DNA of 35,188 nucleotides from DATGMB01 sp035293845 (GCA_035293845.1 DATGMB010000143.1:1-35188), one strand, 5' to 3'; positions 24,952 through 32,540 are shown, counted from the stretch's first letter. Numbers and translations: made by a program. The notes: generated by a model from the letters alone, not told the origin.

Positions 24952-25737
24952 ATGCTGGTCAATCAAACCCGCGAGCGCCTCTCGCGCGGCGAAACGGTTT
25001 ATGGAACGGGTCTGCAGTGCTACCGGTCGCCCGAAGTCCCGCGCGCGCTGGCGGCGGCGGGGTTCGACTACGTCTTCATCGACATGGAGCACAGCTCCTT
25101 CGACCTCCCGCTGGTGCACGACATGATCCGCGCCTCTGCGGATAGCGGCATCACGCCCATCGTGCGCATCGGCGAGCTGCTCTACTCGCTGGCCGCCCGG
25201 CTGCTCGATTCCGGCGCGCAGGGAATCATCCTGCCGCGCGTCGAGGACCCCGCCGTTCTGCGCGAAGCGCTGAGCTGGATGCGCTTCCCGCCGGTGGGCA
25301 AGCGCGGGTATGGCGTTAATCCCACGATGGTCCGCTACGAAGCGCGCAGCTTCGAGGAGATCATCGAGCACCAGAACACGCAGACGCTGGTGGTGGTGCA
25401 GCTCGAGACCCGCGCCGCCGTGGAGCACGCCGACGAGATGCTCTCGCTGCCCGGCGTCGATATCGCGATGGTGGGCCCGGCGGACCTTTCGATCGCGCTC
25501 GGCGTGCCCGGCCAGTTCGACCACCCCAAAATGGTGGAGACGATCGACGGCCTGATCGCCAAGTGCAACCAGCACGGCGTGGTCCCCGGCATTCAGACCC
25601 GCACGCTCGCGATGTCGAAGTTCTGGGCCGCGCGCGGCATGCGCTTCATCGGCACCGGCGCCGAGCACACCATGCTGCTGGAGAAGGCCAAGGAGATGGT
25701 GGGGCAGTTGAAGGCGGCCAGCGCGGCGAAGGCGTAG
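24952..25737 (+). CDS. HpcH/HpaI family aldolase
   Basis: 261 residues from ATG 24952, which has AAGGAG 9 bases upstream. The family catalyses metal-dependent aldol cleavage of 2-keto-3-deoxy sugar acids or 4-hydroxy-2-oxo acids to pyruvate and an aldehyde. Seen here: FIDMEHSSFDLP with catalytic His47, PRVEDP, VVQLETRAAVEHADEML with the metal-binding Glu, and GVDIAMVGPADLSIALG with the metal-binding Asp. Length and motif order are typical. It ends directly against the convergent dehydrogenase-like gene, with no intergenic bases. The exact substrate is unknown. Confidence 0.93.
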   Translation: MLVNQTRERLSRGETVYGTGLQCYRSPEVPRALAAAGFDYVFIDMEHSSFDLPLVHDMIRASADSGITPIVRIGELLYSLAARLLDSGAQGIILPRVEDPAVLREALSWMRFPPVGKRGYGVNPTMVRYEARSFEEIIEHQNTQTLVVVQLETRAAVEHADEMLSLPGVDIAMVGPADLSIALGVPGQFDHPKMVETIDGLIAKCNQHGVVPGIQTRTLAMSKFWAARGMRFIGTGAEHTMLLEKAKEMVGQLKAASAAKA

Positions 25738-27009
25738 CTATTCGCCGTACGCGATCCGCCAGACCCGGCCCTTCTGCGAATCGGCGACGTAGAGCGCTCC
25801 ATCGGGGCCGACCGCCGCGCCGATCGGCCGGTACTTCGCGGGGCCAGGCTTCGCGGCCGAGGCATCGAAGCCGGCGAACCCATCCGCAAAGACCTTCGGG
25901 TCTCCGGACTTGCCGTGCCGGTTGAACGGCACGAAGACGACGTCATAGCCGTTCTTACTGCGCGTGCCATGCAGAACGATGAAGGCGCCGCCGCGATACT
26001 CGGCCGGGAACTGGTTGCCCGTATAGAACACCAGATCCACCGGGGCGGCGCGCGGCGATTGAAAGGTCACGACCGGGGAAGAATAGGCGCCCGAGGGCGC
26101 GGCCGTTTTGCCGTCGCCGCCGTACTCCGGTGAAACCAGGCGAACCTTGCGCACGCCGTCCCAATACGTATACGGCCAACCGACGTCGGTGCCCTTCGTG
26201 ATGCGGTGCATTTCGTCTGCGATGTGGTCGTCGTCCTCCGCGCTCACCAGGTCCGGAAACATCCGGTGCGTATTGTCGCGGCCGTGCATGATTCCGTAAA
26301 GGTGGCCGTCGGCCGCCGACCAGTCGAGCGAGGAGATATCGCGAATGCCCGTGGCCACCTGCTCGCCGTCTCGCGGGAACTGCTGGCCGATTTTGTTCGC
26401 ATCGAAGCGCCATACGCCGGCGCGCGTCCCTAAATCCGGACACGGCTTGAGACCGACCGCCGGCGCGCCTTGCGCCGCGTTGGGATCGGTGCAGAGATTG
26501 GCCGACCCTTCGAGCGCGACGAACAGATTTCCCCTGCCATCGAAGGCCAGCGCCACATTCGCGCGGGCGAAGCCGGGGTGCGCGGCCGGCATCCCGTCGA
26601 CGATGACCTCCGGATCTTTCCCCGGCAGCAGCGCGCCGTTATCGGCGAAGGTAAACCGGTAGACCGCGGTGGCGGATGCCGCGTACAGCGCGCCCTGATA
26701 GAAGCGAATGCCCGTGCCGCCGGCGACCTCGCTGAAATGCTCGACCCGATCGGCCCGGTGGTTTGCGTCCAAATGGAGCGCGATGATTCCCGCGCCCTTG
26801 TTCTGCCGGTCCACCGGCGTCGAGATATAGATGTCGCCATTCGGCCGCACGGCCAGGTGCCGGATGGGTCCGAGGCCATCCGCCACCACGCTCGCATGGA
26901 ATCCATTCGGCAGGATCAAGCCATCCGGCTCCGCCGCGGGGCCGGGGACGCAAATCAAAACAAAAAGCGAAATGCCGGTGAGGAGCTTCATAGCGATGTT
27001 CTTCATCAT
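25738..27009 (-). CDS. PQQ-type sugar (sorbosone/glucose) dehydrogenase-like propeller protein, secreted
   Basis: About 423 residues from the ATG pair at 27009/27006; GTG 27024 and ATG 26991 are alternatives. A signal peptide (KLLTGISLFVLICVPGPAAEP) is followed by a propeller with motifs of the glucose/sorbosone dehydrogenase family: GFHASVVADGLGPIRHLAVRPNGDIYIS, WSAADGHLYGIMHGRDNTH, DEMHRITKGTDVGWPYTYWDG and IGAAVGPDGALYVADSQKGRVWRI. Such enzymes oxidise sugars in the periplasm using PQQ. PQQ-binding residues cannot be confirmed by eye, and some members are non-enzymatic. It is convergent with the aldolase and divergent from the toxin-antitoxin pair. Confidence 0.85.
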   Translation of the reverse strand: MMKNIAMKLLTGISLFVLICVPGPAAEPDGLILPNGFHASVVADGLGPIRHLAVRPNGDIYISTPVDRQNKGAGIIALHLDANHRADRVEHFSEVAGGTGIRFYQGALYAASATAVYRFTFADNGALLPGKDPEVIVDGMPAAHPGFARANVALAFDGRGNLFVALEGSANLCTDPNAAQGAPAVGLKPCPDLGTRAGVWRFDANKIGQQFPRDGEQVATGIRDISSLDWSAADGHLYGIMHGRDNTHRMFPDLVSAEDDDHIADEMHRITKGTDVGWPYTYWDGVRKVRLVSPEYGGDGKTAAPSGAYSSPVVTFQSPRAAPVDLVFYTGNQFPAEYRGGAFIVLHGTRSKNGYDVVFVPFNRHGKSGDPKVFADGFAGFDASAAKPGPAKYRPIGAAVGPDGALYVADSQKGRVWRIAYGE

Positions 27010-27086
27010 AAGCCCCGGAGCCACTGGATGGTCGACGCTCCCGGACGGCTGCTAAGTGGGCGTTCGGAGTTCTCTGAACCATGCCG

Positions 27087-27104
27087 GTATAACCTGAGTT
27101 ATAC
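27087..27104. promoter_or_regulatory. Palindromic operator of the toxin-antitoxin operon
   Basis: GTATAAC (27087-27093) and GTTATAC (27098-27104) form a perfect 7-base inverted repeat around CTGA, 8 to 25 bases before the antitoxin GTG. The AT-rich palindrome probably overlaps the promoter and is the expected place for ribbon-helix-helix antitoxin binding, giving autoregulation. Confidence 0.65.
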
Positions 27105-27111
27105 TGGGAGC

Positions 27112-27348
27112 GTGAAGACTGCGGTCTCGCTCCCCGACGATCTCTTTCAAATGGCCGAAGCAGCCGCCCGGCGTCTCCGGGTTTCGAGAAGCGAGCTGTA
27201 CGCCCAGGCGATCGCGGAATTCCTCAAGCAACGCGAAGAAGGGACGGTAACAGAGCGTTTGAACGAGGTGTACTCGCGGCGCACGGCCAAGGTCGATGCC
27301 GCTCTGCATCGAGCACAGCTACAGTCCATCCGGAAGGAAGTCTGGTAG
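27112..27348 (+). CDS. Ribbon-helix-helix antitoxin (MazE/CopG-like)
   Basis: A 78-residue protein starting at GTG 27112. The N-terminus KTAVSLPDDLFQMAEAAARR, then LRVSRSELYAQAIAEFLKQR, is a typical ribbon-helix-helix DNA-binding fold. The charged C-terminal half (TERLNEVYSRRTAKVDAALH) is suited to wrapping and neutralising the toxin. GGGAG lies immediately before the start, closer than usual. The toxin gene follows after 3 bases. Confidence 0.88.
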   Translation: MKTAVSLPDDLFQMAEAAARRLRVSRSELYAQAIAEFLKQREEGTVTERLNEVYSRRTAKVDAALHRAQLQSIRKEVW

Positions 27349-27351
27349 AAA

Positions 27352-27699
27352 GTGGACGGCATCCAGCGCGGCGAGATCTGGTGGGCGGATCTTCCCGAGC
27401 CGCGCGGCTCTGAACCCGGATACCGCCGGCCCGTACTCGTCGTTCAAGCCGATGCGTTCAACCGAAGCCGCATCCAAACCGCTATCGTGGCTGTGATCAC
27501 GAGTAATCTGGAACTTGCCCGCGCGCCGGGCAACGTCCTCCTGCCGGCCGGCTCGTCAGGGTTGGCGCGCGACTCCGTCGTGAATGTGTCGCAACTCCTG
27601 ACTCTCGACCGGAGCTTTCTGACGGAGCCTGCCGGCGCGTTGCCGCGCCGCTTGCTGCGTTCCGTCGACGACGGGTTGCGGCTGGTCCTGCAAATCTAA
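27352..27699 (+). CDS. MazF/PemK family endoribonuclease toxin
   Basis: A 115-residue protein beginning at GTG 27352. RGEIWWADLPEPRGSEPGYRRPVLVVQ is the conserved MazF opening with the catalytic Arg, and AIVAVITSN and GLARDSVVNVSQLLTLD are the later motifs including the active-site Ser/Thr region. Family members cut mRNA at short sequences to arrest growth. Both genes of the pair start with GTG. The stop (27697-27699) overlaps the stop of the convergent YjbQ gene. Confidence 0.93.
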   Translation: MDGIQRGEIWWADLPEPRGSEPGYRRPVLVVQADAFNRSRIQTAIVAVITSNLELARAPGNVLLPAGSSGLARDSVVNVSQLLTLDRSFLTEPAGALPRRLLRSVDDGLRLVLQI

Positions 27700-28112
27700 T
27701 CCCCCATCACCGTCACCACTACCGTCCGCCGCCGCGGGCGGACGTCGCACTCCAGGTGAAAAATCTGCTGCCACGTACCCAGCACCGGCTGGCCCTCCGC
27801 CACCGGGACCGTGAGGGACGGGCCGAGCAGCGTTGCCTGCAGGTGGGAGTGGCCGTTGCCATCGTGCCAGGCCTGCTCGTGGCCGTAGCTGCGGCTGGGC
27901 GGGATCAGCTTATCGAGAATTTCCGGCAGGTCGCGCTCCAGGCCGGGCTCGAACTCGATGGCGCCGATCGCGCCGGTGCTGCCGATGTGGAACACATTTA
28001 CCGTGCCGGTGCGGATGTTCGAGGCGGCCACGATCCGCGCCACCTCCGCGGTGAGATCGTGCATATCGCCGTGGCCCTTGGTGGCGATCTCGATGCGCGC
28101 CTGATGCGTCAT
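27696..28112 (-). CDS. yjbQ: YjbQ/UPF0047 family protein
   Basis: A 138-residue protein. GTVNVFHIGSTGAIGAIEFEPGLERDL and YGHEQAWHDGNGHSHLQATLLG, then GTWQQIFHLECDVRPRRRTVVV, are the conserved UPF0047 motifs, with the His and Glu cluster that binds metal. E. coli YjbQ can supply weak thiamine-phosphate synthase activity, but the true role is unclear. The residue in the conserved serine position (FHIGSTGA) is a His-Ile-Gly run here, a variation on the usual TSA. The ATG overlaps the lipA stop by ATGA, showing translational coupling. Confidence 0.9.
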   Translation of the reverse strand: MTHQARIEIATKGHGDMHDLTAEVARIVAASNIRTGTVNVFHIGSTGAIGAIEFEPGLERDLPEILDKLIPPSRSYGHEQAWHDGNGHSHLQATLLGPSLTVPVAEGQPVLGTWQQIFHLECDVRPRRRTVVVTVMGD

Positions 28113-28978
28113 TTCACCGCGTGCGAGGCGTGGTAGGAGCTGCGCACGAGCGGGCCCGATTCGACGTGCGCGAAGCCCATTTCGTAACCCGCGCGGCGGA
28201 ATTCGTCGAACTCGGCGGGCGGCACGTAGCGGACGATGGGCAGGTGGCGCGGCGAGGGGCGCAGGTATTGGCCCAGCGTCAGAATATCGACGCCGTGGGC
28301 GCGCAGGCCGCGCATCACGTCGAGCACTTCGTCCGGGCGCTCGCCCAAGCCGAGCATCAGGCCGCTCTTGGTGGGCGTCGCGGGCGCGATCTCTTTGGCA
28401 TACGCCAGCACTTCGAGCGACCGCTCGTAGCGCGCGCCGAGCCGCACCTGGCGGTAGAGGCGGGGCACGGTTTCGGTGTTGTGGTTGAGCACGTCCGGCG
28501 CGGCTTCCATCACGGTGCGGACGGCGTCGCGATTGCCCTGAAAATCGGGGACCAGCACCTCGACGCCGCAGCCGGGAATGCGCCGGCGGATGGCCCGGAT
28601 CACCATCGCGAACAGCTCGGCGCCGCCATCGGGGCGGTCGTCGCGGTTGACGCTGGTGATCACGGCGAATTTCAGGCCCATGGCGGCGACGGCCTCGGCC
28701 ACGCGGTTCGGCTCGTCGTAATCGACCGGCAGCGGCGCGCCCTTTGCCACCGCGCAGAAGCCGCAGCGGCGCGTGCAGACGTTGCCCAGGATCATGAACG
28801 TGGCGGTGCGATGGTTCCAGCATTCCCCGACATTCGGGCAGGCGGCGCTTTCGCAGACCGTGTGGAGGCGGAGACGGCCGATCAGGGATTTGAGGTCGTG
28901 GTAATTTTCGCCGACGGGCGCGGGCGCGCGGAGCCACGACGGGCGCACCGGCTGCGGGGATGTGATGGAAACGAGCAC
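28109..28978 (-). CDS. lipA: Lipoyl synthase
   Basis: A 289-residue radical SAM enzyme that inserts two sulfurs into protein-bound octanoate to make the lipoyl cofactor. Both iron-sulfur motifs are intact: auxiliary cluster C42-x4-C47-x5-C53 (CESAACPNVGEC) and radical SAM cluster C68-x3-C72-x2-C75 (CTRRCGFC). The C-terminal RSSYHA, which supplies the serine ligand of the auxiliary cluster, is present. GTG 28978 is the start; no ATG is available before the conserved region. It overlaps yjbQ by four bases and lies 27 bases after the preceding outer-membrane protein gene. lipB is not in the window. Confidence 0.97.
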   Translation of the reverse strand: MLVSITSPQPVRPSWLRAPAPVGENYHDLKSLIGRLRLHTVCESAACPNVGECWNHRTATFMILGNVCTRRCGFCAVAKGAPLPVDYDEPNRVAEAVAAMGLKFAVITSVNRDDRPDGGAELFAMVIRAIRRRIPGCGVEVLVPDFQGNRDAVRTVMEAAPDVLNHNTETVPRLYRQVRLGARYERSLEVLAYAKEIAPATPTKSGLMLGLGERPDEVLDVMRGLRAHGVDILTLGQYLRPSPRHLPIVRYVPPAEFDEFRRAGYEMGFAHVESGPLVRSSYHASHAVK

Positions 28979-28987
28979 TCTGTTTTT

Positions 28988-29004
28988 ATCGTAGCGCGGC
29001 GGCC
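28988..29004. repeat. Dispersed 17-bp element, copy 1
   Basis: ATCGTAGCGCGGCGGCC is perfectly repeated at 31892-31908. Both copies lie directly past the stop of a minus-strand gene. Here it fills the gap before lipA. Confidence 0.6.
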
Positions 29005-29005
29005 C

Positions 29006-29818
29006 CTACTCCACGATCTTCGATTCCGCCTGGAACTTGCGGTAGTTGCTCCAGGTGACCTCTTCTTCCATGGCGAGTTTCTTCACGAGCCCCAGCCGGC
29101 CCGTGCCGCGCAGCCACATGCGGCTGGGCAGCCAGACCTCATCGTTGACGCGCTTCTGCTCGAAGACGAGCTTCGCGCCTGGGCTGAGCCGCGCCAGAAA
29201 CACACCGTAGGAGATGGTGTCCGTGGTCTCGGCTTCGAGGCGCACCCATTGGTACTCGGCCTTGTCGATCCAGATGCGCCCCCGGATTTTCAGCAGCGGG
29301 CGGGCGTCGCGGCGCTTCGGCTGGGCGCCGGCCCTGGGCGCGCCGGAGATCACCCATACGGGCCGGCCGTCGATGACGGCGTCTCCTTCCAGCTTGAAAT
29401 CGTATAAATCGGGGATTTCGCGCAGGAATTCGCGGTCTTTTTCGCGCTCTTTTTCGAATTTGGCGAGACGGCGCTGGCGCTGCTCGGGGGTTTCGTGCTC
29501 CAGCTTATCGGCATACTTGTCGAGCTTGCGCTGCTCCTGGTCCGCCACGGGCTTGCCGTGGTCGATGAGCATGCGGCGGTAGGGTTCGCCGTAGAGGATG
29601 AGGGTTTCCCACTCGCTCACCTGCTCGGATTTCCGCTGGCCCGACCCATCGAGATGCCGCTCCACGTCACGCGCCGTCCAGGTGTAGTCCTTCATGCGGT
29701 GCCAGTTCATCTGGTCGAGCTCGATGGACCGGCGCACGATTTCCCTGGCATCCGGGGCCGGCTGCCCCCACGCCGCCGCCGCCGCTGCGACGAGCGCTAA
29801 TGCCGGACCGTAACGCAC
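29006..29818 (-). CDS. Exported protein resembling outer-membrane lipoprotein-sorting proteins
   Basis: About 270 residues from GTG 29818, which gives a signal peptide (GPALALVAAAAAAWGQPAP). The body has a charged, coiled segment (about 85-150, KLEHETPEQRQRRLAKFEKE) and then a beta-rich half (RIWIDKAEYQWVRLEAET, SRMWLRGTGRLGLVKKLAM, EEEVTWSNYRKFQAESKI) that resembles the LolA/LolB-like sheet. The start overlaps the end of the CpoB-like gene by 22 bases, so translation may be coupled. Function is not established. Confidence 0.75.
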   Translation of the reverse strand: MRYGPALALVAAAAAAWGQPAPDAREIVRRSIELDQMNWHRMKDYTWTARDVERHLDGSGQRKSEQVSEWETLILYGEPYRRMLIDHGKPVADQEQRKLDKYADKLEHETPEQRQRRLAKFEKEREKDREFLREIPDLYDFKLEGDAVIDGRPVWVISGAPRAGAQPKRRDARPLLKIRGRIWIDKAEYQWVRLEAETTDTISYGVFLARLSPGAKLVFEQKRVNDEVWLPSRMWLRGTGRLGLVKKLAMEEEVTWSNYRKFQAESKIVE

Positions 29819-30597
29819 TTGCTTGCCAGTTCGCTGGTGGGGAATTTCTTGCGCAGTTCCTGGCACGCCGCCGCGGCATCGGCGCTCCGCCCCAGGCCCT
29901 GCAGGCTCTTGTTCTTGTAATACAGGGCGTCGGCGAGCTTGGTGCTGTTCGGGAATTTTTGTTCCAGCGTGTCGAAATCCGCCAGCGCCAGGTCGTACTG
30001 TTTGAGCTGGTAGTGCAGCACGCCGATCTGAAATTGCGCCACGTGGGCCATGGGGGTGTCGCCGTAATATTTGATGTAGTCGGTGAATTCCTGCAGCGCG
30101 AGCTCCGGTTTGCCGCCGCTCTGATCGCCGGTGGCGTTGTTGAACAGGTCCGCCGCTCCGACCGGGGGCTTCTCGGTTCCCGGCGGCCCGGCGGGTGGCG
30201 CGGCCATCGCCTTCACGGCGTTGCCGATGTCGCCGACCTGCGTTTGCAGCTTGTTGACCGCCGCGGTCAGGTCCGCGACCGCCTGCTGCACCTGATTGAG
30301 CGACTGCCCCGCCTGGTCGATGCGCACGCCTTGCGTGGCGATCGTGGGAGCCACGTCGCCGATGCCCTTCTGCAGCGCCGCCACACTGGCGTTGACCTTT
30401 TCGACCGACGCCGCGATGCCCTGGATCGCGCCGTTCATCGCCGCCGCGCGCTGCTCCATGGACTGCCCGAGAGTCTTGACCATCTCCTGCAACTGCGCGA
30501 CGTCGCGTTGCAGCTCCAGGATTTCCTGGCTGGGTTTATCGGCAGCGGCCAGCGCGCCGGCCGCGATCAGCACAACCATTCCCGTTCTTGCCAACAT
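29797..30597 (-). CDS. CpoB/YbgF-like periplasmic coiled-coil TPR protein
   Basis: A 266-residue protein with a signal peptide (MLARTGMVVLIAAGALAAAD). Residues about 25-135 form a long coiled coil (QRDVAQLQEMVKTLGQSMEQ), followed by a proline-rich linker and a TPR domain (LFNNATGDQSGGKPELALQEF, VAQFQIGVLHYQLKQYDLAL, ALYYKNKSLQGLGRSADAAA). In E. coli, CpoB links the Tol-Pal system with peptidoglycan synthesis during division. Here tolB and pal are not adjacent; instead the gene heads an operon with an outer-membrane protein, lipA and yjbQ. The coiled coil is longer than in the E. coli protein. Confidence 0.85.
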   Translation of the reverse strand: MLARTGMVVLIAAGALAAADKPSQEILELQRDVAQLQEMVKTLGQSMEQRAAAMNGAIQGIAASVEKVNASVAALQKGIGDVAPTIATQGVRIDQAGQSLNQVQQAVADLTAAVNKLQTQVGDIGNAVKAMAAPPAGPPGTEKPPVGAADLFNNATGDQSGGKPELALQEFTDYIKYYGDTPMAHVAQFQIGVLHYQLKQYDLALADFDTLEQKFPNSTKLADALYYKNKSLQGLGRSADAAAACQELRKKFPTSELASKCVTVRH

Positions 30598-30653
30598 GTC
30601 CGTATCCTACCGCGCGGCGGGTTCCGTATCATAAAGCCATTCGGAGGAAGCTC
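30598..30653. promoter_or_regulatory. Divergent promoter gap
   Basis: 56 bases between the divergent CpoB-like gene (minus) and a small exported protein gene (plus). The octamer TCCGTATC occurs twice, 24 bases apart (30599 and 30623). GGAGGAAG at 30643-30650 is the ribosome site for the plus-strand gene. Confidence 0.4.
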
Positions 30654-31025
30654 GTGCTCATGCTGGCGCTTGCCGGCGGCGCGGCGGCCCAGACGCTGCC
30701 GCCGGAGGCGGTCCTGCTTTCGCGCATCCAGGAGCGGCTGGAACGGTACGAGAACAGCACCTTCGCCCTGGGGCTGGAATTTCTGGAAGCCGAAGCGGCC
30801 GGCGGTCCGCTGCGATTCTACGGCGATTTGACCGGGCTCGACCCGCGGCGGCCGGTGCGGAAGCGGGTCTCGGAGAAGATCCTCATCCCCGATATGGGCA
30901 AGTGGCACGAGGTCACCTTACCGCCGCTGCCCGGCGTGGCATCATTCTTCGTGCCCGGCAAATCGTTCACCCTTCCGGCGGGGTTTCGAACGGTATGGCG
31001 GACCCACGGCGTCATTCACCAATAG
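30654..31025 (+). CDS. Small exported hypothetical protein
   Basis: 123 residues from GTG 30654 (or 121 from ATG 30660), with GGAGG 6 bases upstream of the GTG. An N-terminal signal (MLALAGGAAAQTLPPEA) is followed by a compact domain without cysteines (ERLERYENSTFALGLEF, RFYGDLTGLDPRRPVRKRVS, VTLPPLPGVASFFVPGKSFT). I do not recognise it. It is divergent from the CpoB-like gene and 21 bases before a glycosyltransferase. Confidence 0.65.
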   Translation: MLMLALAGGAAAQTLPPEAVLLSRIQERLERYENSTFALGLEFLEAEAAGGPLRFYGDLTGLDPRRPVRKRVSEKILIPDMGKWHEVTLPPLPGVASFFVPGKSFTLPAGFRTVWRTHGVIHQ

Positions 31026-31046
31026 CGGCGCGGCCCGCGTTATCCT

Positions 31047-31898
31047 ATGGGCTTGACGCCCCAAGGCAACGAACAGGAAAAGGCCGCGCCGCGAGTCTCC
31101 GTGGCGGTGGTTTCGCACAACCGGGTGGAATACCTGCGCCGCTGCCTCGCTTCGCTCGAAAAAGCGGAAGGCCGGCCGGAGTTCCAGATCATCGTGGTGG
31201 ATAACGGCTCGACCGACGGCAGCGCCGAGCTGGAATCCGAATACCCCGATCTGCAATGGATTCGCCTTCCCAAGAACTTCGGGCTCACCAAGGCCTGGAA
31301 TCTCGGGTGGCGCGCCGCGAATGCCGAGTACGTGCTGTTCCTGCACGCCGATACCGAAGTCGAGCCCACTGCCGTGCGCAAGCTCGCCGAAGTGCTGGAC
31401 GCCAACCCCGATGCCGTCGCCGTATGCCCGCTTCTGGTGGATGCTGCCGGCCAGCCCGCGCCGCAGCTCGGGCATCTTCCGCCGGACGGCCAGTGGCGGC
31501 CGGCGGAGGTCAGCGGGACGGCACCTTTCGAGGTCGAATACCCGCGCGGCGCGGCCTTGATGGCGCGTGTGTTTTACATCAAGAAAATCCGGCAGATCGA
31601 CGAGCGCTACGGCCAGTTCGGCGCCGATGCCGACCTCGCCATGCAGATCCGCCGCGCCGGCCGCAAGATTCTGCTGGTTCCGGAGGCGCGCGTGCGCCAC
31701 GAGCCGCGCGCCGGTTATCCGGCGATCGAGCGCGCCGATTACCTGCTGGGGCGGTCGGTTTTTCTGGGCAAGTACGTGGGATTTCTGTCGGGCATTCAGG
31801 CGCGCATCGGCGCCGTTCTCGGGCCGCTGTTCGGATTCCGATTCGGCGAGCTGAAATTCACGATCAGCGGCCAGAAGATCAACGGCACGCAATCGTAG
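31047..31898 (+). CDS. Glycosyltransferase family 2
   Basis: A 283-residue protein of the GT-A fold. SVAVVSHNRVEYLRRCLASLE and IIVVDNGSTDGSAELE give the nucleotide-sugar-binding region; HADTEVEP (about 100-107) is the metal-binding DxD-equivalent; and DERYGQFGADADLAMQIRRAG is the catalytic ED-like region. It resembles rhamnosyl- or dTDP-sugar transferases used in surface polysaccharide. No polysaccharide cluster surrounds it, so the acceptor is unknown. The C-terminal amphipathic stretch may bind the membrane. Confidence 0.92.
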   Translation: MGLTPQGNEQEKAAPRVSVAVVSHNRVEYLRRCLASLEKAEGRPEFQIIVVDNGSTDGSAELESEYPDLQWIRLPKNFGLTKAWNLGWRAANAEYVLFLHADTEVEPTAVRKLAEVLDANPDAVAVCPLLVDAAGQPAPQLGHLPPDGQWRPAEVSGTAPFEVEYPRGAALMARVFYIKKIRQIDERYGQFGADADLAMQIRRAGRKILLVPEARVRHEPRAGYPAIERADYLLGRSVFLGKYVGFLSGIQARIGAVLGPLFGFRFGELKFTISGQKINGTQS

Positions 31899-31920
31899 CG
31901 CGGCGGCCGTCTACGCCGCG
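31892..31920. terminator. Dispersed 17-bp element copy 2 with convergent hairpin
   Basis: ATCGTAGCGCGGCGGCC (31892-31908) is identical to 28988-29004. Within it, CGCGGCG (31899-31905) pairs perfectly with CGCCGCG (31914-31920), forming a 7-base stem at the convergent ends of the glycosyltransferase and Fe-S scaffold genes. It probably works as a bidirectional terminator, though there is no T-tract. Confidence 0.5.
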
Positions 31921-32267
31921 GTTTCGCGCAGGCGTTTGACGCCGTCCGCGCACAGCACCGCGGCGTGCTTCGATTCGTTCCGCAGCCCGCCCAATGCCTC
32001 TTCGATGACGGCCGGGCGGAAGCCCGCCAGCTCTTCGCGCCGCTTGCCAAGCAGCCACTCGGTGAGCGCCGAGCCGGCGGCGATCGACGCCGTGCAGCCC
32101 CGCACTTTGTACCGGACCTCCGCGATGGCGCCGTTTTCCCAGCGGGCCCAGAGCCGCAGGACGTCCCCGCAGGCCGGGTTTGACGCCTCCACGGCGACGG
32201 CGGGCGGCGCGAGTTCGCCGACGTTGCGCGGGTTCTGGAAATGATCGAGGAGCGGCTCCGGATACAT
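31911..32267 (-). CDS. IscU/SufU-like iron-sulfur cluster scaffold protein
   Basis: 118 residues from ATG 32267; a TTG at 32279 is in frame but less likely. The three cluster-ligand cysteines are present: Cys33 in NPACGD (with Asp35), Cys58 in RGCTASIA and Cys106 in AAVLCADG, at spacing close to IscU. The LPPVK motif that IscU uses to bind HscA is missing. This points to a SufU-like or stand-alone scaffold. No cysteine desulfurase is adjacent. A terminator-like hairpin lies in the leader upstream. Confidence 0.88.
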   Translation of the reverse strand: MYPEPLLDHFQNPRNVGELAPPAVAVEASNPACGDVLRLWARWENGAIAEVRYKVRGCTASIAAGSALTEWLLGKRREELAGFRPAVIEEALGGLRNESKHAAVLCADGVKRLRETAA

Positions 32268-32325
32268 GGTCTTTTCCAACGGCAGCCGCCCACGGGCGAT
32301 TGCCGAAAACGGCGTTTCTCCAACG

Positions 32326-32352
32326 AAAAACCGCTACGATTCAGCGGTTTTT
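32326..32352. terminator. Terminator-like hairpin, bidirectional
   Basis: AAAAACCGCT (32326-32335) and AGCGGTTTTT (32343-32352) are perfect 10-base complements with a 7-base loop, with T-runs on both strands. On the minus strand it lies in the leader of the Fe-S scaffold gene, downstream of a TATAAT box, so it could act as an attenuator. Confidence 0.65.
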
Positions 32353-32372
32353 GCGGCTAAGTCGTTGATTCC

Positions 32373-32378
32373 ATTATA
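32373..32378 (-). promoter_or_regulatory. Candidate -10 box for the Fe-S scaffold gene
   Basis: On the minus strand this hexamer is TATAAT, about 106 bases before the scaffold ATG and just upstream of the terminator-like hairpin. No matching -35 is found at 16-18 bases. Confidence 0.45.
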
Positions 32379-32382
32379 GGAC

Positions 32383-32406
32383 AACCGCTCGACGCAAGCG
32401 GTTTTT
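32383..32406 (+). terminator. Second copy of the same hairpin with T-tract
   Basis: AACCGCT (32383-32389) and AGCGGTT (32397-32403) pair perfectly, followed by Ts to 32406. The arms are identical to the core of the hairpin 54 bases to the left, but the loop differs. Confidence 0.55.
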
Positions 32407-32487
32407 CGTAGCGTAGAGCCGTGTCCGGTCCCGCACGGGCCGTGGGCTTGCCCCCCATGGCCGGCGCCGCTGCGATGGGGACCAGGG

Positions 32488-32540
32488 GCGAGCCCCGCGC
32501 GCGGCAAGCAGGTGCGGAGTGCGGCGCGGCCGGGGCTCGC
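32488..32540. repeat. 10-bp inverted repeat in GC-rich gap
   Basis: GCGAGCCCCG (32488-32497) and CGGGGCTCGC (32531-32540) are perfect complements around 33 bases. It may be a structured leader or small RNA upstream of the Nudix gene. There is no further evidence. Confidence 0.4.
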
